From assembly GCF_014201195.1 (NCBI RefSeq), contig NZ_JACHDS010000001.1:4278001-4342000 (forward strand): 64,000 nt of DNA, written 5' to 3'. The position numbers were made by a program, and so were the translations under genes. This document shows positions 54,533-62,799 of the stretch, in pieces (position 1 is the stretch's first letter; every line of letters begins with the position of its first letter). The notes beneath the pieces are model-generated. The model was not told where the DNA came from. It made no database searches and worked only from the letters and a program-made list of their open reading frames with translations. This DNA is from Nocardiopsis mwathae (GTDB lineage: Bacteria; Actinomycetota; Actinomycetes; Streptosporangiales; Streptosporangiaceae).

Positions 54533-56670
54533 CACATTCCTCTCGATCGCGCGAGGAACATCAGCCGTTCCCCGATCTCGTGCGGCGACATGCGCTCGGT
54601 CGTTTCGAATCGCTCGATGTTCACGGCGGGGCCGCCCGAGGCCAGCCCTTGGGACGCTGCCTGGGTGCGGGCGTGCCGCACCACTTCGGGCGACGGGGGG
54701 ACCGGAACGTCCAGGCCGTGGGCGATGTCGTCGGTGATCCCACCGAGCCGGCCGCGAAGACGCGGAACACGGTCGTCGATGCCGCCCATCAAGCCGTCCA
54801 TGATCATGCGGCCGTTGGGGGTCAGCAGCCGCATGTCGACGCGGCGCGGCCCCTTCCAGTCGGGAATCATTCCGGTGATGTCGCCCAGCATGCTCTTGAG
54901 GCTGTTCCACATCGACTTGATGCCGTCGATCAGCCCGCTGATGATGTTCTTTCCGGCGTCCAGCAGGAACGTCTTGGCGTCGGAGAAGGCGCCCTTGACC
55001 TTGCCGGGGATGCCGGTCACGAAGTCCATGAGGGCGCTGATCTTCTCGGAGACGCCGTCCCTCATACGCTGGAACGCCGCGATCGCGAGGTCGCGGGCCT
55101 TGCCGAACGCGGAGGTGACCGTGTCCCGAACGCCCGCGACGATCCCGGACACCCGGTCCCGGATCGCGGAAAAGAGGGCCAGTGCCTTGTCCCGGAAGCC
55201 GGTGACGGCGGCGACCACCCAGTTCACGGCGGACGCGAAGGTCTCCTTGATGAACTCCCACGCGGAGGAGAACACCGACTTGATGGTCTCCCACGCGCCG
55301 ACCAGGAACTCCTGGATTCTGGCCAGGGCGGCGAAGAACGTCGCCTTGATGACCTCCCATCCGGCGGTCAGGAAGTCCTGGACGGCCGTGACACCGGCGA
55401 CGAAGGTCGCCTTGATCGACTCCCAGATGCCGGTCAGGAACTCCACGATCGCGGTACCCCCGGCGATGAAGGTTTCCTTGATGGACTCCCAGGCCCCCAC
55501 CAGGAACTCCTGGATTCCGGTGACCGCTGCGGTGAAGGTCTCGGTGATGGAGTCCCAGATCTCGCCGGCCTTCTCCACGAGTGCGTCCCAGGCCGCAGGC
55601 AGGGTCTCGGTGAAGAAGGAGGCCAGCTCACCGGCGATCTCCAGCACCTTGTCGATGGCGGCGTGGACGATATCGCGGAACGTCTCGCTCTGGGTGTAGG
55701 CGAGGACGAGGGCCGAGACGATGAGCAGAATCGGGTTGGCCCGCATCGCCATGTTGAGGCCCCGCTGCGCGACCGTGGCGATCTTCGTCGCTTTGGTGTA
55801 GTTCCCCAGCGCACCGCCCATACGCGACATCGCTCCGCTGGACGACCCGGCCTCCTTGCCGATCCCGCGCAGCTTGGTCGTGAAGTCGCCCAGCTTCTCG
55901 TTGGCACCGGTGAAGCGCTTCTGAACACCGCTGGAGAAGAGGTCGAAGGTCTTCTCCGCCAGGATTCGACCGGCCTGCGCGCCGGCCTCGGGCAGGACCT
56001 CGGTCAGGACACCCCCGACCTCACCGCCCACCGCCTGCACGATGGGCGGCATCCCCTGAAGACCGGACTCGATCGCCGCGTTGGCCTTGGTCGCGAGGTT
56101 CTCGCCGAGTTGTCGGCCGGCGTCCTCGCCACCCTGGGCGATGGCGGGCTTGAGGACCTTCTGCGCCCTGCTCCCGACGCGTTCCATGATCCCGGGGACG
56201 GCGTCCAGGCCATCCGCGAGCCGCGTCGTGGTACCGGATACGAGTTTGTCGCCCAGCTTCCTACCGTTGATCTCACCGAGCTTCGAGAGCCCGGTGGACA
56301 GCATGCCGTCGATCTTGTCGGGCATCGAGCTGAGGGCATCCGGTGCCTTGCTCAACCCCGTAACCAGCTTTTCGGCGCCCGCAGCAAGCTTCGTCCCGAT
56401 CTCCTCTCCACTCACTTCGGAGATCTGCTGGAGCCGGGAGATCATTCCTTCGGCTGCCGACACCGCGCCGTCGAACGCCGCAGGTAGTCGCTGGAGGCCG
56501 ACCTCCACTGCCGAGTTCATCTGGTCGGCGACCTTCGCACCGATCGCTTCCCCGACGCTCACCTGCGCGCTGTTCGCGAACGTTTCGAACGCGTTCAGCA
56601 TGCTCCGCGCGGCCTGTTTGCCGATCTCTTCGAAATCCACTGACAGGTCCGCACTTACAGCTACCGCCAC
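54532..56670 (-). CDS. Phage tail tape measure protein
   Basis: 712 residues, mostly helical. About five Trp/Phe-spaced repeats lie in the middle (IQEFLVGAWESIKETF, VEFLTGIWESIKATF, VQDFLTAGWEVIKATF, IQEFLVGAWETIKSVF), a hydrophobic stretch at PILLIVSALVLAYTQS, and a C-terminal VRHARTQAASQGLASGG. Hydrophobic-aromatic repeats of this type are standard for siphovirus tape measures. At about 1.5 A per residue it would set a tail near 107 nm (inference). GTG 56670 follows AAAGGAG. Upstream tail-tube and chaperone genes are missing. Confidence 0.88.
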   Translation of the reverse strand: MAVAVSADLSVDFEEIGKQAARSMLNAFETFANSAQVSVGEAIGAKVADQMNSAVEVGLQRLPAAFDGAVSAAEGMISRLQQISEVSGEEIGTKLAAGAEKLVTGLSKAPDALSSMPDKIDGMLSTGLSKLGEINGRKLGDKLVSGTTTRLADGLDAVPGIMERVGSRAQKVLKPAIAQGGEDAGRQLGENLATKANAAIESGLQGMPPIVQAVGGEVGGVLTEVLPEAGAQAGRILAEKTFDLFSSGVQKRFTGANEKLGDFTTKLRGIGKEAGSSSGAMSRMGGALGNYTKATKIATVAQRGLNMAMRANPILLIVSALVLAYTQSETFRDIVHAAIDKVLEIAGELASFFTETLPAAWDALVEKAGEIWDSITETFTAAVTGIQEFLVGAWESIKETFIAGGTAIVEFLTGIWESIKATFVAGVTAVQDFLTAGWEVIKATFFAALARIQEFLVGAWETIKSVFSSAWEFIKETFASAVNWVVAAVTGFRDKALALFSAIRDRVSGIVAGVRDTVTSAFGKARDLAIAAFQRMRDGVSEKISALMDFVTGIPGKVKGAFSDAKTFLLDAGKNIISGLIDGIKSMWNSLKSMLGDITGMIPDWKGPRRVDMRLLTPNGRMIMDGLMGGIDDRVPRLRGRLGGITDDIAHGLDVPVPPSPEVVRHARTQAASQGLASGGPAVNIERFETTERMSPHEIGERLMFLARSRGM

Positions 56671-56869
56671 GACTCACTCCTTTCCTTGAATCCATCCATT
56701 TATTTCGACTCCGACCCCCATGCACACAACTCATCAACGAAACTGGAAATCACGAATTCATGAAAACGGACCAGAAATTTCCCACACTGAGAAGAAAAAT
56801 TCACGGAAGGCCGCAGCCCCGGAAAGACAGAGCCGTGACCGAAGCCGACTCAGGTTCCGCGAATGAAAA

Positions 56870-56892
56870 AAGCCCGGCTTGCCGCCGGGCTT
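56870..56892 (-). terminator. Terminator upstream of the tape measure gene
   Basis: AAGCCCGGC pairs with GCCGGGCTT and TTTTTT follows on the minus strand. It insulates the tail module from the Stealth gene. The rest of 56893-57196 shows no gene. Confidence 0.85.
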
Positions 56893-57196
56893 CGGATACA
56901 CCTGTGGTGCTGCGAAATATCGTGCCAAATCGGAGTCGCGAGCGCAACCCTCAGCGAGGAATAAATTCAGCGGCGAGCAGGACCGCATGCAGGGGCCGGA
57001 CCGCCTGAGCCTCCGCAGGGAAGCAGCCCATCCTCGACTTCACCGAGGAGCATACTTCGCCTCTTCTTGTCCTATTATCGGTCGATCGGAAAAGCCATAG
57101 AGCCGACCGTAGGCGTGCGATCAATGTCGCCTACCGGCCTCGCACGGCCGCAGGGCAGGATTCGGGCTCCCCACCCGAAGGCGGAGAGCCCTGGTC

Positions 57197-58891
57197 TCAC
57201 AGCTCCCAGGGGGCGACGCACGGGAAGTACGCCTCCAGGAAATCCGTCACCATCGATTCCAGATTCGGTCCGTCAATGTGCCGAGAGTCGACATCGTTCA
57301 CGCAGAAGAAGTCGAACTTTCGGGTGGCGCCAAGCTTGGCGAGCTTATCCCCGGCGTCCGGCTTGCCGACGTCGATGTAACGGAAGGTGAAACCACCACG
57401 AACAGCCCGTCCCGTCATCAGGGCATGGTGGTGACTCGATGAGATCGGAGGGATGTCAGTGATCGACCTGAAGCGGGATCGCATGGTGCGGTCGAAGTCG
57501 GCGGGGAACCTCTCCTCCAGCTCATGCAGCAACGTTCGCACCTGCGGATGCGGTGTGTGCATGAACTTGTTGGTGGTGAACCGCCCGTACGCGCCCTTCA
57601 ACAACCGCCGAACGTTCTTGCCAGCGGAGTTGGGCGCAGGGTTCTCAAAGTGGGGGTCGCCGAGTCCGATCTTCAGCGGAGACATCGGAACCCGCATGAT
57701 CCCGCTCCCCTGAAAGAAGTGCTGCGGCGTCACCGGCCGCCCCACGAACACATCATCGTTGAAGTACAGATAGTGCTCCGACAGCCCCGGAATGTGGTGC
57801 AGCCGCGTCTCGATCGCATGCGAGTTGAACACCGGCAGCACACCCTCAGGGAAGATCTCCCGATGGTCCACGACCCGCACACCCGGAACCGACGTATCCA
57901 GCCACCGCGGCACCTGCCCGTCCGTCACCACATAGATATTCCGCACGAACGGCGCATACATCCACACCGAACGCAGCGAATACCTCAGCTCGTCATGGCT
58001 CGTATACCTCGACTCACCGAACTCGCGATCGGCGATATCGATTTCGGTTTCACCGATGTACTTCGTGCGTTTCTCGCGCATGGCGGGCTCGTCACCATCG
58101 ACCCACGTATAGACCACATCGATCGGAAAATCGACGTCGTCCACGGTCAACTCGGTGAACGGCTGGAACGTCGCCACGTCACGCTCCCGGACCCGCACCC
58201 AGGCCGGCTTCTGCTCGCTGGGCGGAACCACATCGGAGACCCGGTTGCGGCGCGGTGCCACCAGGGCCTCGGAGAACACCTCCTCGGCGGCTTGGAGCTG
58301 CAACTCGGCGAGCCGCTGCTGCCCGTCTGCGCCGGCCAGCACCGCGGCTCCGTCCCGCCAGAACTCCACGTCACACGCGAGGTCCGCACCCGCGACGACC
58401 TGCCCGGCAGGACCCAGCAGCACCTCCCCGACACGCACCACCGCCGCATCACGCACTGCCTTGGGCAGGCCGCCATCGGCGAAGAGCGCCGCGTGGATCA
58501 GCCGGTCGGCACCCCGTGGGCGGCCGATGAACGCACCGCTGTCGGCGTGGCGTTCCTCCATCGCTGCCAGCAGCCGGTCCCGGTCCGCCATGTTCACACC
58601 GACGGTGTGCCGGACCCGGCTGGTGCCCGGGACCAGGAAGTAGGAGATGCCGACCGCGTCGCAGGCATCGACCACCAGCCCAAGGTTTCGGGCAGCGGCC
58701 TCGGCCGCGGTGAAACGCTCGACGACCCGGCCGCACACGACCTGATCACCCAGCGACACCTCGCGCAAGGCCGGGTCACCCGAGAACAGCGCCTGCCGAC
58801 GAGCAGACGCACGCATACGCCATGCACGCTCGACAAGCGCACGCTTTTTCCTGCCTACGGCGTGACGCAGGCCCTTGACCGAATCTTTCAC
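57197..58891 (-). CDS. Stealth-family sugar-phosphotransferase A
   Basis: 564 residues. Conserved blocks: CR1 DFPIDVVYTWVDGDEPAM, CR2 SRYTSHDELRYSLRSVWMYA with RNIYVVTDGQVPRWL, CR3 HHIPGLSEHYLYFNDDVF, CR4 FDFFCVNDVDSRHIDG. Stealth proteins are hexose-1-phosphate transferases related to the catalytic core of human GlcNAc-1-phosphotransferase (GNPTAB). An N-terminal region of about 260 residues precedes the CR blocks. Start GTG 58891 gives the same length as its twin. Likely makes sugar-phosphate linkages on a surface polymer (inference). Confidence 0.9.
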   Translation of the reverse strand: MKDSVKGLRHAVGRKKRALVERAWRMRASARRQALFSGDPALREVSLGDQVVCGRVVERFTAAEAAARNLGLVVDACDAVGISYFLVPGTSRVRHTVGVNMADRDRLLAAMEERHADSGAFIGRPRGADRLIHAALFADGGLPKAVRDAAVVRVGEVLLGPAGQVVAGADLACDVEFWRDGAAVLAGADGQQRLAELQLQAAEEVFSEALVAPRRNRVSDVVPPSEQKPAWVRVRERDVATFQPFTELTVDDVDFPIDVVYTWVDGDEPAMREKRTKYIGETEIDIADREFGESRYTSHDELRYSLRSVWMYAPFVRNIYVVTDGQVPRWLDTSVPGVRVVDHREIFPEGVLPVFNSHAIETRLHHIPGLSEHYLYFNDDVFVGRPVTPQHFFQGSGIMRVPMSPLKIGLGDPHFENPAPNSAGKNVRRLLKGAYGRFTTNKFMHTPHPQVRTLLHELEERFPADFDRTMRSRFRSITDIPPISSSHHHALMTGRAVRGGFTFRYIDVGKPDAGDKLAKLGATRKFDFFCVNDVDSRHIDGPNLESMVTDFLEAYFPCVAPWEL

Positions 58892-60661
58892 TGTGGGGGT
58901 CCGTCCTCGATACGGCCGTTGACCGGACGTCGGTCCAGGCGACCATGACTCAGTGCCACGCACTGAGCCGTCCAGGTGTGGGGGGCAACAGCCGGAGAGA
59001 CACTAACAAATGTTGCTTTATCAGGACACTTTGCCTCCAAGCCGGATTAACCTCGCATAACGAAATTGCATCATAAAGAACTACGACCCCATGGGGCCCG
59101 TGTGAACCAGTGCACATCCAGCTCCACTCGACGCACCCGAACGCGTAAAGTGGCGACACCCGGGAACGACTTCGCGACTTTCCGCTCTCCCGTCAATCGG
59201 AATCCGCAGAACAGCAGGTGAGATCAGCCGCCCACCCTTGCAATGCACGAAACGTCCCGTATGTGGGGTAGCCTTGCCTGCGCTGCTGTACGAACAGCGC
59301 GTTTCCCCCTAATCCAGGCGGCGGCATCATGGGCTCCTACCTCCGTGCCGAACAACCCGGATCCACGTCCCCCGCGCCCCGCACATGAGGCGCTCCTGTT
59401 CACACGCCCCAGTGGGCGAGGGAGGCATAACTCCACCATGGGCCTGCAAGCCAAGCGTTCCCACTTGAAGCGTGCGCTTGTCGAGCGTGCATGGCGTATG
59501 CGTGCGTCTGCTCGTCGGCAGGCGCTGTTCTCGGGTGACCCGGCCTTGCGCGAGGTGTCGCTGGGTGATCAGGTCGTGTGCGGCCGGGTCGTCGAGCGTT
59601 TCACCGCGGCCGAGGCCGCTGCCCGAAACCTTGGGCTGGTGGTCGATGCCTGCGACGCGGTCGGCATCTCCTACTTCCTGGTCCCGGGCACCAGCCGGGT
59701 CCGGCACACCGTCGGTGTGAACATGGCGGACCGGGACCGGCTGCTGGCAGCGATGGAGGAACGCCACGCCGACAGCGGTGCGTTCATCGGCCGCCCACGG
59801 GGTGCCGACCGGCTGATCCACGCGGCGCTCTTCGCCGATGGCGGCCTGCCCAAGGCAGTGCGTGATGCGGCGGTGGTGCGTGTCGGGGAGGTGCTGCTGG
59901 GTCCTGCCGGGCAGGTCGTCGCGGGTGCGGACCTCGCGTGTGACGTGGAGTTCTGGCGGGACGGAGCCGCGGTGCTGGCCGGCGCAGACGGGCAGCAGCG
60001 GCTCGCCGAGTTGCAGCTCCAAGCCGCCGAGGAGGTGTTCTCCGAGGCCCTGGTGGCACCGCGCCGCAACCGGGTCTCCGATGTGGTTCCGCCCAGCGAG
60101 CAGAAGCCGGCCTGGGTGCGGGTCCGGGAGCGTGACGTGGCGACGTTCCAGCCGTTCACCGAGTTGACCGTGGACGACGTCGATTTTCCGATCGATGTGG
60201 TCTATACGTGGGTCGATGGTGACGAGCCCGCCATGCGCGAGAAACGCAACCGATACCGCACGGGTGGCGAACTCGCCGAGATCCTCGACAAAGAGACCAA
60301 CGAATCCCGGTACACCAGCCATGACGAGCTGAGGTATTCGCTGCGTTCGGTGTGGATGTATGCGCCGTTCGTGCGGAATATCTATGTGGTGACGGACGGG
60401 CAGGTGCCGCGGTGGCTGGATACGTCGGTTCCGGGTGTGCGGGTCGTGGACCATCGGGAGATCTTCCCTGAGGGTGTGCTGCCGGTGTTCAACTCGCATG
60501 CGATCGAGACGCGGCTGCACCACATTCCGGGGCTGTCGGAGCACTATCTGTACTTCAACGATGATGTGTTCGTGGGGCGGCCGGTGACGCCGCAGCACTT
60601 CTTTCAGGGGAGCGGGATCATGCGGGTTCCGATGTCTCCGCTGAAGATCGGACTCGGCGAC
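57656..60661. repeat. Large inverted repeat made by the two Stealth genes
   Basis: Block 1: 58066-58846 mirrored in 59468-60248 (781 bases). Block 2: 57656-58000 mirrored in 60317-60661 (345 bases). The mirrored sequence appears identical wherever I compared it. The arms are interrupted only by a variable stretch of about 65 bases between CR1 and CR2, one codon longer in the plus-strand gene. Confidence 0.9.
58892..59437. promoter_or_regulatory. Divergent promoter region between the Stealth twins
   Basis: 546 bases between the two start codons, with an AT-rich core near 59000-59090 (ACAAATGTTGCTTTATCAGG, AACGAAATTGCATCATAAAG). No gene supportable. It is the only unique DNA between the two repeat arms. 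Confidence 0.5.
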
Positions 60662-61132
60662 GCGCATTCCCGGGAGACCGCGACGAACGCTGCCAGCAAG
60701 AACGTTCGGCGGTTGTTGAAGGGCGAGTACGGGCGGTTCACCACCAACAACTTCATGCACACACCGCTACCGCAGCGGCAGTCCTACTTGCATGAGCTGG
60801 AGGAGAGGTTCCCCGCCGACTTCGACCGCACCATGCGGTCGCGTTTCCGGTCCCCTGAAGACATCGCGGTCACGGCCCCTCTGCACTACAACCACGCGCT
60901 GATGGCCGGGTACGGGATGCGCGGCTCCTTCAAGTTCCGCTATGTGAACATCAGCCGGGACGACGCGGAGTCCCGCCTCACCGACCTCACGAAGAACCGG
61001 CGGTTCGACTTCTTCTGTGTCAACGACGTCGACGTCCCGCAGGATATGCGCGAGAGCGTACACAAGCGGATCGGCGACTTCCTCGACGAGTACTTCCCAT
61101 TCCCGTCACCGTTCGAGCGCGACTCCGCCTGA
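59438..61132 (+). CDS. Stealth-family sugar-phosphotransferase B
   Basis: 564 residues, the twin of Stealth A: nearly the whole of residues 15-440 is identical. Differences lie in a 19-residue stretch after MREKR (NRYRTGGELAEILDKETNE here) and in the C-terminal 120 residues (CR4: HYNHALMAGYGMRGSFKFRY, FDFFCVNDVDVPQDM). ATG 59438 with a distant GGGAGG. The variable parts border the acceptor or donor site in this family, so specificity may differ (inference). Confidence 0.9.
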   Translation: MGLQAKRSHLKRALVERAWRMRASARRQALFSGDPALREVSLGDQVVCGRVVERFTAAEAAARNLGLVVDACDAVGISYFLVPGTSRVRHTVGVNMADRDRLLAAMEERHADSGAFIGRPRGADRLIHAALFADGGLPKAVRDAAVVRVGEVLLGPAGQVVAGADLACDVEFWRDGAAVLAGADGQQRLAELQLQAAEEVFSEALVAPRRNRVSDVVPPSEQKPAWVRVRERDVATFQPFTELTVDDVDFPIDVVYTWVDGDEPAMREKRNRYRTGGELAEILDKETNESRYTSHDELRYSLRSVWMYAPFVRNIYVVTDGQVPRWLDTSVPGVRVVDHREIFPEGVLPVFNSHAIETRLHHIPGLSEHYLYFNDDVFVGRPVTPQHFFQGSGIMRVPMSPLKIGLGDAHSRETATNAASKNVRRLLKGEYGRFTTNNFMHTPLPQRQSYLHELEERFPADFDRTMRSRFRSPEDIAVTAPLHYNHALMAGYGMRGSFKFRYVNISRDDAESRLTDLTKNRRFDFFCVNDVDVPQDMRESVHKRIGDFLDEYFPFPSPFERDSA

Positions 61133-61157
61133 TCGACACGGCTGCCGGTAGCGGCAA

Positions 61158-61185
61158 GGCGGTCCCTACGACGGTAGGGGCCGCC
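61158..61185. terminator. Bidirectional terminator between Stealth B and the glycosidase
   Basis: 12-base arms 61158-61169 and 61174-61185 (one mismatched pair), TTT after. Serves the convergent genes. Confidence 0.8.
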
Positions 61186-61191
61186 TTTCGT

Positions 61192-62790
61192 TCACCTCCC
61201 TCCCCCGGCCTTCAGCACCAAGGCGTCACCTACCGCGCGTTCCCCGGATGATGCGTTGCCCACCAGGGCAACGCGGCCGCCGCCGACCATCGTCGTCGAA
61301 CCGCCTCCGTCCAGCGCGACGGCGTCGCGCGCGCCCAGCTTCCGCATGGTCGCCGCCACCTCGTGCAGCCCCAATCCGTCACTCACTCCGGGCTGGCGGC
61401 CGGCGGCGGCCAGCAGCAGAATCCGGCTCCGGCCGTCGACCCCCATCGACGTGCGGGGGTGCCGCCTCACCGCCCACGTGTAGCCGAATGACCGGTCGTT
61501 CTTCCGTATCAGGCCGTCGCCTTGCAGGTCGACCTCAACCTCGCCGTTGCGGACCAGCCACGGTCCCCCGTTGACGATCCCGGCCCGGGGACCGGCGCGG
61601 ACCACCCGTCCACGCGTATCCCGGATGCGTTGGGTCATGCGCAGTTCGGCACCTCGTTGGGCATGTTCCGCCAGCCAGTCGGCCCCCTCACCGATCCCCT
61701 GGATCGTGGAGCCGTCCGGCGGCACGTCTCCTCCCGGTACGCGCTCGCCTACCACCTTGTCGTCTTTGTCCAAGACCACCTCGTGGCCGTCGATATCGGG
61801 AGTCTCGACCCCCAGCGCCGGAGTGAACAGGACGAGCTCGTCGGAGTCGGTGCAGGTGAAGTCGTGCTTGGGACGTTCGGTCGGGATGTCTCCGCCGACA
61901 CCTCCGCAATTGCGGATCTTCCCGGGAACACGGTTGATCCCATCGATCTCCCGTTCCGCGGACGCAGCCGCCACCGTCAGTTCGGTCACCAGCTCCACGA
62001 AGAGGGGATCGAGGCCGTCACCTTCCAGGACGACCGCGACCCGACCGTTGGTGGCCTCCGAAGCGAGCTCGCCGGCGTAAAAGCCGATCCCGGCCGGAGT
62101 TCCCGGAATACCGTCACGCCCGGAGGTGACGAAGAATCCCCCGTTGACCGCGGCCACCGCGCCAGCGTTCTCCGCCATCGATGCCACCGTTTCTCGCTCG
62201 CCGAGGGCCGAGCCGTAATCGGGGGTGAGTTTTCCCTCGGTCTGCTTCGGATCGATGACGATCAGGGCGGCCTGTACCCTCCGCCGATGTTCGTGCGGAT
62301 CTACGCCGGTCCATTCCACGACCACGTCGAGCCCTGCGGAGGACAGAACGTCGGCGTCCGGTTGCGCGGCGTCCTGGGTCTCGTACCGATCGTCAAGCCG
62401 GACTATCCATCCGGCTTTCCCGCCCGAGGTGATGACTCCCTCCGGCCACAGCGCTGCCTCGGCCGATGCGCTGAAGCCCAGGGCCTTGAGCTGTCGGATC
62501 GCGGCTAGCGCGTCCTCATGGGAGCCGAGGACCTGTGGACGCTCGTAGCCGCGGTGCCGGAGGGTCACAGCCCAGTCGGCTGAACCATCGGCGAGGAGTC
62601 CCTCATAGAGGCGAACCCCGGGCGCCAGTTCACTGACGTCCGGGGTTCCAACGAAGACCGAGTTGATGTTGTCGTCACTCCCGCTCACGGATTCGCGGGC
62701 GGTGAGGACGACGAGCGCCACGGCCACCACCATGGCGATGGCAAGAAAGGGGATGAGTCCACTTCTCCACTGCCACAGGGCGCTTATCAC
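61192..62790 (-). CDS. Phosphodiester glycosidase (NAGPA domain) membrane-anchored protein
   Basis: 532 residues. One N-terminal membrane helix (LIPFLAIAMVVAVALVVLTA), an SPOR-like region (VTLRHRGYERPQVLG), then a NAGPA domain: AAVNGGFF, GIVNGGPWLVRNG, TSMGVDGRSRILLLAAAG, DAVALDGGGSTTMV. The human member, the uncovering enzyme, removes GlcNAc from GlcNAc-phospho-mannose, a product of the GNPTAB-type transferase. Here it neighbours two Stealth (GNPTAB-like) genes. Acts outside the membrane. It starts nine bases after the stop of the amino-acid permease gene. Confidence 0.85.
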   Translation of the reverse strand: MISALWQWRSGLIPFLAIAMVVAVALVVLTARESVSGSDDNINSVFVGTPDVSELAPGVRLYEGLLADGSADWAVTLRHRGYERPQVLGSHEDALAAIRQLKALGFSASAEAALWPEGVITSGGKAGWIVRLDDRYETQDAAQPDADVLSSAGLDVVVEWTGVDPHEHRRRVQAALIVIDPKQTEGKLTPDYGSALGERETVASMAENAGAVAAVNGGFFVTSGRDGIPGTPAGIGFYAGELASEATNGRVAVVLEGDGLDPLFVELVTELTVAAASAEREIDGINRVPGKIRNCGGVGGDIPTERPKHDFTCTDSDELVLFTPALGVETPDIDGHEVVLDKDDKVVGERVPGGDVPPDGSTIQGIGEGADWLAEHAQRGAELRMTQRIRDTRGRVVRAGPRAGIVNGGPWLVRNGEVEVDLQGDGLIRKNDRSFGYTWAVRRHPRTSMGVDGRSRILLLAAAGRQPGVSDGLGLHEVAATMRKLGARDAVALDGGGSTTMVGGGRVALVGNASSGERAVGDALVLKAGGGR

Positions 62791-62799
62791 CCGAAAATT

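Noticed and set aside
57067-57196. Hairpin-rich stretch near the Stealth A stop, checked as a tRNA or small RNA
   Set aside because: Does not fold into a cloverleaf; it looks like ordinary terminator-type pairing.
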